Shown piece by piece: positions 34,063-42,379 of a stretch of DNA of 64,000 nt. The stretch comes from Pseudarthrobacter chlorophenolicus A6. GTDB lineage: Bacteria; Actinomycetota; Actinomycetes; Actinomycetales; Micrococcaceae. The position numbers were made by a program, and so were the translations under genes. The stretch is taken from NCBI RefSeq assembly GCF_000022025.1, contig NC_011886.1, positions 4,263,953-4,327,952 on the forward strand, read 5' to 3'. The first letter of the stretch is position 1; each line of letters starts with the position of its first letter. The notes under the pieces were generated by a model that saw only the letters and a list, made by a program, of their open reading frames with translations, was not told the DNA's origin and did no database searches.

Positions 34063-35937
34063 TCAGCGGTGCAGTGAGTCGTACTGGACGGCGTGGCGGA
34101 CCGGGGCGTTCGGGGCGCCGTAGCCGCTGTAGCCTCCGCGGCGTTCCACCATTTCGAAGAACACGCTGCCCACGGTGGCTGTGTAGAAGTGCAGGAACTC
34201 GCCGTCCCCGTCCCGGTCATACAGGAGGTTCAGCTCCCGGAGGGTGGCCAGGAAGTCCGGGGCCAGATCGAACCGGGCGTCCAGGTCCTCGTAGTAGTTG
34301 GCCGGGATCTGCAGGAAGTCGAGGCCACGGTCCCGGGCTGCCCGTGCCGTCGCCACGAGATCGTCCACGGCGAAGGCGATGTGCTCCTGGTAGGTCTTCG
34401 GGCCGTTGGCCTGCTGCACCGGGGCGAGGTTCAGAACCAGCCGCACAGCGCCGTCGGCGGTTTCCATCACCTGGGAGCGGACCAGGCCGCTGGGGCTGGG
34501 GACTTCGGCGAACGGCTGCGGTTCCAGGGCGAGGGCGCTGGTGTAGAAAAGCACGGCCTCATCGAAGTGCTGCCACGGCTGGGCCAGGTTCACATGGTCG
34601 ATTACCGCATTCTGCGCGGACCGGGCGTGCTCGAGCCCCTCACCGAATTCGTGCGTCCAGGCTGCGGTGCCGTCCGGGCTGCCCTGGCAGAGGAAGATCT
34701 CGGTGGAGTCGGGGGCGGAGATGCCCTGGAAGACTTCCTCGTCCGCCTGGACCTTGCGGGCCACCACCGGCGCCTTGAGCTGCTGGGCCCGGGCTGAGGC
34801 AATCACGGGGGAATCGACGTCGAACCCCAGGGCTGCGATGGAGGGCTCGGCGTGCGATGCCGCTTGTTCGTTGATGATCACCCTCGCCTGCCCCATGGTC
34901 CACAGCTGGACATCCTTGGTGCGGTGCCGGCCCTCGAACCCGAAACCGAGCTGGCCCAGAAGCTTTTCCAGCTGCGCGGTATTGTCCGCCTTCACCTCGG
35001 CGAAGTTGAAGCCCGCGGGTTCGTTCACCTTGGGGAGCGTGGCCAGTTCCATGGGATAACGACGCCGGAGCCCGGCACCGCCTGCAGCCGCACCGTCAGC
35101 CCCGTTCCCGGCGTTGTCCGCGAGCCACTTGGCGCTCTGTTCCTCCAGCCAGATGAGCGAACGCATGGCGTCAACAGCCGTGCGCTCCACATCGGACTGC
35201 CGGAAGACGTCGTTGAAGACCTCCAGCGAGACCGGACCGGTGTAGCCGGCCCGGACCACGTGGCCCATGAACTTGGCGAGCTCGAACTGCCCCTCACCAG
35301 GAAAGACCCGGTAGTGGCGGCTCCAGGACAGGACGTCCATGGAAAGCTTCGGGGCGTCGGCCACCTGGACGAAGAAGATCTTCTCCGGGTTGATGCCCTC
35401 GATCGGCGCGGTGTCCCAGTCGCGGGACAGGATGTGGAAGGAGTCCAGGCAGGTTCCCAGGTTGGGGTGGTCCACCATCTCCACCAGGCGGTAGGCGTGC
35501 TCGTAGTCGTTGACGTATTTGCCCCAGGCCAGCGCCTCGTACGCCACCTTGATGCCGTGGTCCCCCGCCAGGTTGGCCAGCTGGGCGAGCTGTTCGGCCC
35601 GGACGGCGTCGTCATCGATGGTTGCCGTGGCAACGTTGGAGCACACCAGGATGGTGTCCATGCCCAGGCGGGACATGAGCTTGAACTTAGCCTCGGCGCG
35701 CCGGAGGTTGGCCTTGAGCAGGTCCGGGGTGACGCCGTCGAAGTCCCGGAACGGCTGGTAGAGGTCCAGGCCCAGCCCGAGGTCCGCGGCCATTGTCCGC
35801 ACGCTTTCGGGGCTGAGCGGCGAGGTGACCAGGTCCTGCTCGAAGATTTCGATGCCGTCGAACCCGGCGATGGCGCAGGCCTGCATCTTTTCCTTGAGGG
35901 TGCCGGACAGGCAGACGGTGGCGATACCGGTACGCAT
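34063..35937 (-). CDS. quiC1: 3-dehydroshikimate dehydratase with HPPD-like C-terminal domain (QuiC1 type)
   Basis: A 624-residue two-domain enzyme. Residues 1-290 form a sugar-isomerase-like TIM barrel (GIATVCLSGTLKEKMQACA, GIEIFEQDLVTSP, VSLEVFNDVFRQ) that dehydrates 3-dehydroshikimate to protocatechuate. Residues 310-620 resemble 4-hydroxyphenylpyruvate dioxygenase vicinal-oxygen-chelate domains (DHVNLAQPWQHFDEAVLFY, HIAFAVDDLVATARA, FFEMVERRGGYSGYGAPN). This fusion is known from Pseudomonas QuiC1, where the second domain is not needed for dehydration. The start overlaps the dehydrogenase stop. It links shikimate and quinate to pcaHG just downstream. Confidence 0.92.
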   Translation of the reverse strand: MRTGIATVCLSGTLKEKMQACAIAGFDGIEIFEQDLVTSPLSPESVRTMAADLGLGLDLYQPFRDFDGVTPDLLKANLRRAEAKFKLMSRLGMDTILVCSNVATATIDDDAVRAEQLAQLANLAGDHGIKVAYEALAWGKYVNDYEHAYRLVEMVDHPNLGTCLDSFHILSRDWDTAPIEGINPEKIFFVQVADAPKLSMDVLSWSRHYRVFPGEGQFELAKFMGHVVRAGYTGPVSLEVFNDVFRQSDVERTAVDAMRSLIWLEEQSAKWLADNAGNGADGAAAGGAGLRRRYPMELATLPKVNEPAGFNFAEVKADNTAQLEKLLGQLGFGFEGRHRTKDVQLWTMGQARVIINEQAASHAEPSIAALGFDVDSPVIASARAQQLKAPVVARKVQADEEVFQGISAPDSTEIFLCQGSPDGTAAWTHEFGEGLEHARSAQNAVIDHVNLAQPWQHFDEAVLFYTSALALEPQPFAEVPSPSGLVRSQVMETADGAVRLVLNLAPVQQANGPKTYQEHIAFAVDDLVATARAARDRGLDFLQIPANYYEDLDARFDLAPDFLATLRELNLLYDRDGDGEFLHFYTATVGSVFFEMVERRGGYSGYGAPNAPVRHAVQYDSLHR

Positions 35938-36818
35938 CAGGCGGCCACCTCCTCGGCTGCCACAAGCTCAAGGAAATGCGAGCGCATCCGTTCCGGGTCG
36001 GCGTCGAGGCCGGTGAAGATCCGGAAGGCGTCGGCAGCCTGGCCCACCGCCATGCGGCCGCCGTCCAGGACATCGCAGCCCTTGGCACGGGCACCTTGCA
36101 CCAGTTCGGTGTCGATGGGCCGGTAGACGATATCGGCCACCCAGTGCCGGGATTCCAGCAGTTCCAGGTCCAGCGGAACGCCGGGGTGCGCGGCCATGCC
36201 CACCGGGGTGCAGTGCACCAGGCCGTCGGCCAGCGGCATGAGCTGGGGCAAATCCGCCGTGGTCCGGGCCGTGACGGTGCTGTCCGGGAAGAAGCCGGAC
36301 AGCTCTTCTGCGCGGGCGGCGGCGCGTTCGGCGTCCATGTCCACCAGGTCGAGGGTTTTCGCTCCCGCGCTGAGCAGGGCGTAGGCGACGGCGGACCCGG
36401 CACCTCCTGCGCCGAGCTGCACCACGCGGTCCAGCCGGGCGCCGGGGAGCCCTGATGCGAGGGCGGCGGCGAATCCGGAGAAGTCGGTGTTGTGGCCAAT
36501 GAAGCGGCCGTCGCGGATGACCACGGTGTTGACCGCGCCGAGCCGGCGGGCGTCAGGGCTCACCTCATCCAGGTGCTGCAGCACCAGCTGCTTGCACGGA
36601 TGCGTGATGTTCAGCCCGTTGAAGCCCAGCGTGCGGGCACTGCGGAGGACCTCACCCACGGAGTCACCCGCCAGGCCAAGTTCGAGGAGGTCGATGGGAC
36701 GGTACAGGTAACGCAGTCCCTGCACGTCGCCTTCACGTTCGTGCATGGGCGGGGTGAGCGATGGCGTCACGCCATCTCCGACCAGTCCTACCAGGTAGGA
36801 CTCAGTTCGTTGGCTCAT
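35937..36818 (-). CDS. aroE: Shikimate/quinate 5-dehydrogenase
   Basis: A 293-residue NAD(P)-dependent dehydrogenase. GLVGDGVTPSLTPPMHEREG near the N-terminus, LNITHPCKQLVLQHLDEVS with the catalytic Lys, and VVQLGAGGAGSAVAYALLSAGA (GxGGxG) define the family. The ATG at 36818 follows AGGAG. The gene is upstream of and overlaps quiC1, so it works in degradation of quinate or shikimate rather than aromatic synthesis, making it functionally a QuiB/QsuD-type paralogue. The symbol aroE is the family name. Confidence 0.9.
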   Translation of the reverse strand: MSQRTESYLVGLVGDGVTPSLTPPMHEREGDVQGLRYLYRPIDLLELGLAGDSVGEVLRSARTLGFNGLNITHPCKQLVLQHLDEVSPDARRLGAVNTVVIRDGRFIGHNTDFSGFAAALASGLPGARLDRVVQLGAGGAGSAVAYALLSAGAKTLDLVDMDAERAAARAEELSGFFPDSTVTARTTADLPQLMPLADGLVHCTPVGMAAHPGVPLDLELLESRHWVADIVYRPIDTELVQGARAKGCDVLDGGRMAVGQAADAFRIFTGLDADPERMRSHFLELVAAEEVAA

Positions 36819-36892
36819 CCGTGCAGCTCCTTTGGTAACGGCACCGGGCCGCGGGGCGGCAAGCCGGTGACAGGGATTACAGTACAGCAATT

Positions 36893-36927
36893 GTTCATTC
36901 TGCGCACTAGTGTTCGACTAGCGAACA
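36893..36927. promoter_or_regulatory. Two PcaR/PcaU-like boxes before the shikimate/protocatechuate operon
   Basis: GTTCATTCTGCGCAC (36893-36907) and GTTCGACTAGCGAAC (36912-36926, inside TGTTCG-ACTAG-CGAACA) each match ten of fifteen bases of GTTCGATAATCGCAC, the known Pseudomonas PcaR operator, recalled from memory. They lie 75-110 bases before the dehydrogenase start on the minus strand. IclR regulators of the pca type bind such repeats. Confidence 0.6.
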
Positions 36928-36951
36928 TTGGTGGAATATCGAAGGTGGCAG

Positions 36952-37836
36952 CTACCGCTGCGGAAGCCGCGCGGCCAGCTCAGCCGCAGCATCCTGCAGG
37001 AGAGCTACGTGCGCCTTCAGCTGGTCAAGGGTCATGCGGAAGACCGGGGCCGCCGTCGCCAGCGACGCGAACGCGTGCCCCTGGCTGTTGAGCAGCGGGA
37101 CCGCAACGGCGCGCATGCCGATCTCGTTTTCCTCATCCATCACGGCGTATCCCTGCCGGCGCACCTGGTCGATCTCCCGGCGGAAGGCGTCACGGTCCGT
37201 GATGGACTTTTCCGTGAGTGGCTCAAGCGGCAGCTCGGCGAGGAGCTTTTCGCGTTCGGCGTCCTCGGCGAAGGCCACCAGGGCCTTGCCGACGGCGGTG
37301 GCGGACAGCGAGCCCAGGTGGCCGGGATCGCTGGTCACCCTGAACATCTGCGGGCCGTCCACCTTGTTGACCGTCAGGTGGTGGTGCCCGTCCCGCACGC
37401 TGAGGATGGTGGCCTCACCGGTCTGCTCGGTCACCCGTCGAAGGACCGGCATGGCAGCTCCGGCAAAACCGTGATGGTTGGAAACGCGCTGGCCCAGCTG
37501 GAAAATCCGCAGGCCCAAGTGGTAGCGCCGGCCATCCGGCTCGTAGTCCACGAATCCGTCGCGGGCGAGGGAGCCGAGGAGGCGGTAGGTGGTGCTGAAG
37601 GGCAGCTCGGCGCGGCGGGAGATCTCGGCCGCACTCGCGCCGCGCGGCTCATCACCCAGGAGCACCAGCAGGCCAAGGGCCTTCCCCACCATGTCGGTCC
37701 GTTCGGCGCCCTTCCCGCCCGCACCCCTGGCCGCATCCGGGGAGTCCCCCTGCACTCCGGGGCCGCCAGCAGGGCTCTTCTCGCGCGCCGCATCATCCTG
37801 GACACCATCGGCCATTGTGGCTTGATTCACACTCAT
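36952..37836 (-). CDS. IclR-family regulator of the shikimate/transport branch
   Basis: A 294-residue IclR protein with a Gly/Pro-rich leader (residues 1-45), a winged helix (GASAAEISRRAELPFSTTYRLLGSLARDGFV) and an effector domain (HLGSLSATAVGKALVAFAEDA, MRAVAVPLLNSQGHAFASL). It begins at ATG 37836; the frame continues upstream without support. It sits between the aroE operon and the divergent transporter gene at 38066, with a long inverted repeat in the intergenic region, so it probably controls both. Effector unknown. Confidence 0.86.
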   Translation of the reverse strand: MSVNQATMADGVQDDAAREKSPAGGPGVQGDSPDAARGAGGKGAERTDMVGKALGLLVLLGDEPRGASAAEISRRAELPFSTTYRLLGSLARDGFVDYEPDGRRYHLGLRIFQLGQRVSNHHGFAGAAMPVLRRVTEQTGEATILSVRDGHHHLTVNKVDGPQMFRVTSDPGHLGSLSATAVGKALVAFAEDAEREKLLAELPLEPLTEKSITDRDAFRREIDQVRRQGYAVMDEENEIGMRAVAVPLLNSQGHAFASLATAAPVFRMTLDQLKAHVALLQDAAAELAARLPQR

Positions 37837-37847
37837 GCTTCGATGTT

Positions 37848-37951
37848 GCCACAATGTGAGAGCTATTTCTAGATAGTGATTATTTTCTTGACAAGTGACA
37901 GCCCTCACAGCCATCATTGCTGTATCGCACAAGTAGCTCTCACCATGTGGC
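37848..37951. promoter_or_regulatory. Inverted repeat between the IclR gene and the MHS transporter
   Basis: GCCACAATGTGAGAGCTA (37848-37865) and TAGCTCTCACCATGTGGC (37934-37951) match as reverse complements at 16 of 18 positions, 68 bases apart. The stretch between them contains TTGACA-type and AT-rich sequences on both strands, so it covers both divergent promoters. Two operators for the adjacent IclR regulator are the simplest reading. Confidence 0.6.
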
Positions 37952-38065
37952 TACTCGCTCGGGTCTTGAGAGGACTCCAGCCGCATCGCGCCCCGCCCGC
38001 ACCCAGGCCGCGGCGGCTGCGACTCCTGAACCATCCGCGACAATGCCGTCACACAAAGGAACTCC

Positions 38066-39385
38066 ATGAGCCAGACACTTCCTTCCGCCGGAGCGGGCAC
38101 CGCCACGCATTCCGGAACCCCCAAGAAAGCGGCACTCGCCAGCTTCCTGGGCAGCGCCGTCGAATACTATGACTTCTTCATCTTCGGCTCGGCAGCCGCA
38201 CTGATCTTCCCCACCGTCTTCTTCCCCAGCGCAGACGCCAATGCAGCCATCATGTCCTTTGCCACCTTCGGCTTCGCATACGTTGCGCGGCCGGTGGGCG
38301 CCGTCATCCTCGGCCACTTCGGCGACCGGGTGGGCCGGCGGAAAGTCCTCATGTTCACCCTCATCCTGATGGGTGCCTCCACCTTCCTCATCGGCTGCCT
38401 GCCGGACTTCAACACCGTGGGCTGGTGGGCTCCTGCACTCCTGGTGCTGGCCCGCCTCTGCCAGGGCCTCTCCGCAGCGGGCGAGCAGGCCGGCGCCTCC
38501 TCCATGACCCTGGAACACGCCCCGGACAACCACCGCTCCTTCTTCACGTCCTGGACACTGACCGGCACGCAGGGCGGCCAGATCCTCGCAGCCCTGGTAT
38601 TCATCCCCGTCCTCGCCCTCCCGGATGAGATCAAGTTCGGCATCGGCTGGCGGATTCCGTTCTGGCTCAGCGCCGTGGTGGTTATTGTCGCGTTCTTCAT
38701 CCGCCGCACCCTGCATGAACCGCCCGCCTTCGAGGAAGCCCAGAAGTCCGCCCAGATCTCCAAGCTTCCCGTCGCGGACCTGCTCAAGGGCCACTGGCGC
38801 GATGTGCTCCGCGTGATCTGCTGCGCCTTCATCGCCGCCGTGTCCACCGTGTTCGGCACCCTCGCCATCAGCTACGCCAAGACCGTGGCCGGCGTTGACG
38901 GCACCACCACGCTGTGGCTCGTCGTGGGCGCCAACCTGGTGGCCCTGGGCACCCAGCCGCTGTTCGGCATGCTGGCGGACAAGATCGGCCGCAAACCCGT
39001 CTACATCTACGGCGCCCTGTCCAGCGCAGCACTGACCCCGCTGTTCCTGCTGAGCCTCGAATCGGGCAGCGTGCCGCTGATGTTCCTGGCCGCGATCGGC
39101 ATGTTCTCCTGTGGCTACGCCGCCGCCAACGCCGTCTGGCCGTCTTTCTACGCCGAGATGTTCAGCACGAAGGTCCGCTTCTCCGGCCTGGCCATCGGCA
39201 CCCAGCTGGGCTTCCTGATGGCAGGCTTCGCTCCGGCAATCGTGGCCGCGATGGGTGGCATCAAGCCGGGCGGCTGGGTGCAGATCAGCATCTTCACAGC
39301 GGTCATCGCCGGCATCGCCGCCATCTCGGCACTGACGGCCAAGGAGTCCTACAAGATTCCCACCAAGCAGCTCGGCCTCAAGTAG
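38066..39385 (+). CDS. MHS-family MFS transporter (shikimate/aromatic acid symporter type)
   Basis: A 439-residue membrane protein with about 12 helices. FLGSAVEYYDFFIFGSAAAL and FGDRVGRRKVLM (the G-x-x-x-D-R-x-G-R-R-x motif) mark the metabolite:H+ symporter family that includes ShiA and PcaT. GLSAAGEQAGASSMTLEHAP is the second family block. Its position divergent from an IclR gene and beside shikimate catabolism genes suggests uptake of shikimate, quinate or protocatechuate. It ends before a strong terminator. Confidence 0.88.
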   Translation: MSQTLPSAGAGTATHSGTPKKAALASFLGSAVEYYDFFIFGSAAALIFPTVFFPSADANAAIMSFATFGFAYVARPVGAVILGHFGDRVGRRKVLMFTLILMGASTFLIGCLPDFNTVGWWAPALLVLARLCQGLSAAGEQAGASSMTLEHAPDNHRSFFTSWTLTGTQGGQILAALVFIPVLALPDEIKFGIGWRIPFWLSAVVVIVAFFIRRTLHEPPAFEEAQKSAQISKLPVADLLKGHWRDVLRVICCAFIAAVSTVFGTLAISYAKTVAGVDGTTTLWLVVGANLVALGTQPLFGMLADKIGRKPVYIYGALSSAALTPLFLLSLESGSVPLMFLAAIGMFSCGYAAANAVWPSFYAEMFSTKVRFSGLAIGTQLGFLMAGFAPAIVAAMGGIKPGGWVQISIFTAVIAGIAAISALTAKESYKIPTKQLGLK

Positions 39386-39395
39386 CCGTCCAGCG

Positions 39396-39518
39396 CGTAC
39401 GTTCCTTCCCGGTTACTGACCGGGCAAAGGCCCGCCACCTCCAGCGAATCCAGGAGGTGGCGGGCTTTTTGCTGCCGCCGGCAGGGCGGGGGCGCCGGCA
39501 ACCGGGAAGGAACGTACG
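39396..39518. repeat. 19-bp perfect inverted repeat enclosing a terminator hairpin
   Basis: CGTACGTTCCTTCCCGGTT (39396-39414) is the exact reverse complement of 39500-39518. The two arms are 85 bases apart and enclose the terminator at 39430-39470. The element lies between the 3' ends of the convergent MHS transporter and ligase genes. It could act as a bidirectional terminator or be a remnant of a small mobile element. Confidence 0.75.
39430..39470 (+). terminator. Strong intrinsic terminator after the MHS transporter
   Basis: GCCCGCCACCTCC (39430-39442) pairs perfectly with GGAGGTGGCGGGC (39453-39465) around a 10-base loop, followed by five T. It lies 44 bases after the transporter stop. 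Confidence 0.88.
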
Positions 39519-39566
39519 ACGGCGGACCGGCCGCGGGTGCCTCACGGCAGCGGGTGCCGGGCGGGG

Positions 39567-40655
39567 TTACGCCCTCCCGGTCTCCAGCACCGATGCGAGG
39601 TCGAAGTTCACCGGTTCCTCCAGCTGGGCGTACGTGCACGACTCCGGGTCCCGGTCCGGCCGCCACCTGTTGAACTGGGCGGTGTGGCGGAACCGCTCCC
39701 CCTCCATGTGGTCGTAGCGGACTTCCACCACCAGCTCAGGCCGGAGCGGCACGAAAGACAGGTCTTTGCCGGCGCTCCAGCGGCTGCCCTCGGCGTTGCG
39801 GGGCGTCCGTTCCCCTTCCTCCTGCTTTGCCCAGGCCCAGGGGTGGTTGTCGAAATCGGTCACCAGCGGCTGCAGTTCCTGGAAAAGCTCCTGCCGGCGC
39901 TTCATCGGGAAGGCGCCAATGACGCCCACGCTGGCCAGGCCGCCGTCGTCCTTGTAGAGGCCCAGGAGCAGCGACCCGATGACGTCCGGCCCGCTCTTGT
40001 GCAGGCGGTAGCCGGCCACCACGCAGTCGGCGGTCCGCTCGTGCTTGATCTTGAACATGGTCCGTTTGTCCGGTTCGTACGGGCCGTCCAGGCGCTTGGC
40101 CACCAGGCCGTCCAGCCCTGCGCCCTCGAACTGCTCGAACCACTGGCCTGCCGTGTCCTTGTCCGTGGTGGCGGCGGTGAGGTGTACCGGGGCCTCGCTG
40201 GCGGCAAGCGCCTTTTCCAGCGCCGCCCGGCGTTCGGCGAAGGGCCTGCCGGTGTAGTCGTCATCGCCCAGGGCCAGCAGGTCGAAGGCCACGAACGAGG
40301 CCGGGGTCTGCTCGGACAGGAGTTTGACGCGGCTGGCGGCGGGGTGGATGCGCTGCTGGAGGGTGTCGAAATCGAGCCGGTCCCCGGAGGCACCGATCAG
40401 GATGATCTCGCCGTCCACCACGCAGCGCTCCGGGAGGTTGTCCTTCAGCGCGACCACCAGTTCAGGGAAGTAGCGGGTCATCGGTTTCTCGTTGCGGCTG
40501 CCGATCTCCAGATCATCGCCGTCGCGGAAAATGATGGACCGGAAGCCGTCCCATTTCGGTTCGTAGCTGAGGTCGCTGCCTTTGGGGATGCCGTCGATGC
40601 CGCTGACGGATTTGGCGAGCATGGGCGGGACGGGCGGCATCACGGGAAGTTCCAT
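39567..40655 (-). CDS. ligC: ATP-dependent DNA ligase (LigC type)
   Basis: A 362-residue ligase. Motif I is YEPKWDGFRSI with the Lys that is adenylylated, followed by SRNEKPMTRYFPEL, CVVDGEIIL, FVAFDLLAL, GLVAKRLDG and TMFKIKH, the full set of nucleotidyltransferase motifs, then an OB-fold C-terminal half ending in PVNFDLASVLETG. It matches mycobacterial LigC, an auxiliary enzyme of short-patch repair or backup end-joining. No ku or ligD gene is adjacent. It is convergent with the transporter gene. Confidence 0.9.
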   Translation of the reverse strand: MELPVMPPVPPMLAKSVSGIDGIPKGSDLSYEPKWDGFRSIIFRDGDDLEIGSRNEKPMTRYFPELVVALKDNLPERCVVDGEIILIGASGDRLDFDTLQQRIHPAASRVKLLSEQTPASFVAFDLLALGDDDYTGRPFAERRAALEKALAASEAPVHLTAATTDKDTAGQWFEQFEGAGLDGLVAKRLDGPYEPDKRTMFKIKHERTADCVVAGYRLHKSGPDVIGSLLLGLYKDDGGLASVGVIGAFPMKRRQELFQELQPLVTDFDNHPWAWAKQEEGERTPRNAEGSRWSAGKDLSFVPLRPELVVEVRYDHMEGERFRHTAQFNRWRPDRDPESCTYAQLEEPVNFDLASVLETGRA

Positions 40656-40750
40656 GTGCCCATTCTTGCCCGGCAGGTGCTGCGGACGGTACCCCCGGGA
40701 CGTGCGGCGCGTCCCGGCCTTCGCCGGAGTTCGGCGGAGTTCGCCGGGGC

Positions 40751-41674
40751 TCAGCCTGCCAGGAGCCAGACGATCAGGACCAGCACCGGGGCGGCTGCCG
40801 CCGTCGAGATCAGGATGGTCTCCCGCGCCACCGCCATGCCCCGGCCGTATCTGCTGGCGAAGAGGAAGACGTTCTGGGCGGGAGGCAGGGCGGCCATGAG
40901 CACCACGCCAAGGAGCATGTGCGGCTCCAGGTTGAAGAGGAAACGGCCGACGACGTAGGCCACCCCGGGCATGACCGCGGACTTCAGCGCGGTGGCGGTG
41001 AGGATTTCGGCCGTGTGCCCGCCGCTGCGGAGCATCCGGGTGCCGCGCAGGGACATTCCGAAGGCCAACAGCACCACCGGGACGGCCGCACCCCCCAGGA
41101 GGGTCAGGGGCGCCAGAACCGGTTCGGGCAGCTTGACGTGGAAGGCTGCCAGGACGGCTCCGAGGAGGGTGGCGATGATCATCGGGTTCCGGAACGGCTG
41201 CGTGATCATGAGCCGCGGAGAAAACCTGCCCGCGGCCGAAAGGTCCAGGACAGTCAGGACCAGGGGTGCCAGCAGGAGCAGCTGGACCAGCAGCACCGGA
41301 GCCACCGGCGTGGCGTCGCCCAGTGCGTAAAGAGTGATGGGGATGCCGATGTTGTTGGCGTTGACGTAGGAGCTGGCCATGGCTCCCACGGCCGTGTCCG
41401 CCATGGGCCGGCGGAACCAGATGCGGCTGGCCGTGACGTACAGCAGTGCGGTGATCACGGCGGTGAGCAGGGCCAGCGGGACGTAGGCGGAGAACACCAC
41501 CGAGATGTCGGATTTCAGGACCACGGTAAAGAGAAGCACCGGGTTGGTGATGAAGAAGGCAATTTTGGTCAGTGCGGAGACCGTGTGTTCATCGCCCAGT
41601 CCGCACCGCGCGGCAACATAACCCACAGCGATCACGACGCCGATCACCGCCAGCCCCACCAGCACGCCGCCCAT
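40751..41674 (-). CDS. AEC-family (auxin efflux carrier-like) transporter
   Basis: A 307-residue membrane protein with ten predicted helices in two five-helix halves; each half has the Pro/Asn-containing discontinuous segment (FITNPVLLFTVVLKSD, then MSSYVNANNIGIPITLYAL and AALPPAQNVFLFASRY). It is a putative anion/metabolite exporter such as malate or malonate transporters. The gene is divergent from the GNAT gene at 41823. Substrate unknown. Confidence 0.86.
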   Translation of the reverse strand: MGGVLVGLAVIGVVIAVGYVAARCGLGDEHTVSALTKIAFFITNPVLLFTVVLKSDISVVFSAYVPLALLTAVITALLYVTASRIWFRRPMADTAVGAMASSYVNANNIGIPITLYALGDATPVAPVLLVQLLLLAPLVLTVLDLSAAGRFSPRLMITQPFRNPMIIATLLGAVLAAFHVKLPEPVLAPLTLLGGAAVPVVLLAFGMSLRGTRMLRSGGHTAEILTATALKSAVMPGVAYVVGRFLFNLEPHMLLGVVLMAALPPAQNVFLFASRYGRGMAVARETILISTAAAAPVLVLIVWLLAG

Positions 41675-41822
41675 AGGGGTACTTCCTTTCCCGTCCCGCG
41701 TTCCTGCACTCCGCAGTCCCAGCGGTATGACAAGTACCCAACTTATCGGTCAAGTACGCGATGGTGTGCATCGCGCAGCAATGTCCTCGACACTGGGCCG
41801 CCCGGAAGGGTAGACGTTAACG

Positions 41823-42323
41823 ATGGTTACGGTGCGGCCAGCGGAGGAGCGGGACCTGCCCGGCATCCTCGACGTTCACCGGCAAAGCGGCCGGAACCCT
41901 TCGGCGGCGGTGGCCCTTGCCGCTGCGCTGGCAGACCCGGACCGGCTCGTCCTGGTCGCGGAATCCGGGGGCAGGGTGGTCGGCTGGGGCAAGACCCACT
42001 ACTGGGACTATCCGGACGGCCCCGCACCTGCCGGCCATTACCTGGGCGGCGTAACCGTCCTGCCCTCCCGGCGCCGGCAGGGCATCGGAGCCGCCCTGAC
42101 CTCGGCGCGCCTGCACTGGATCTGGGCCCGTACCCCGGATGCCTGGTACGTGGTCAACGCCGGAAACACCGCGTCGATCAACCTGCACAGTACGTGGGGT
42201 TTCGCCGAAGTGGCCCGCGGGGCGGGGTTCCACACCACCACGTTCGACGGCGGCCTGGGACTTCTCCTGCGCGCCCGCCGGCCAGCCACGGCAGGTCCGG
42301 GGCCCTCCGGCGCTCCGACGTAA
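41823..42323 (+). CDS. GNAT-family N-acetyltransferase
   Basis: A 166-residue acetyltransferase. Motif A is GGVTVLPSRRRQGIGAALTSARL (R-R-x-G-I-G-x-A), followed by VVNAGNTASINLHSTWGFAEVAR in the last strands. The C-terminal 15 residues are Gly/Pro-rich and disordered. It is divergent from the AEC transporter with a 148-base gap showing no clear operator. The substrate is unknown. Confidence 0.85.
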   Translation: MVTVRPAEERDLPGILDVHRQSGRNPSAAVALAAALADPDRLVLVAESGGRVVGWGKTHYWDYPDGPAPAGHYLGGVTVLPSRRRQGIGAALTSARLHWIWARTPDAWYVVNAGNTASINLHSTWGFAEVARGAGFHTTTFDGGLGLLLRARRPATAGPGPSGAPT

Positions 42324-42379
42324 CCGAAGGCTGCCGTCATACCGGCCGCCCGGCGTCGTGCTTTGTGAAAAAATCAACC

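Noticed and set aside
30978..34778. Open frames on the plus strand opposite the pca genes
   Set aside because: Their composition is biased and they oppose well-supported catabolic genes.
40919..42379. Very long upstream extension of the aminotransferase frame
   Set aside because: The translated part before 42380 is Arg/Gly-rich, antisense to the AEC gene and unlike any aminotransferase N-terminus.
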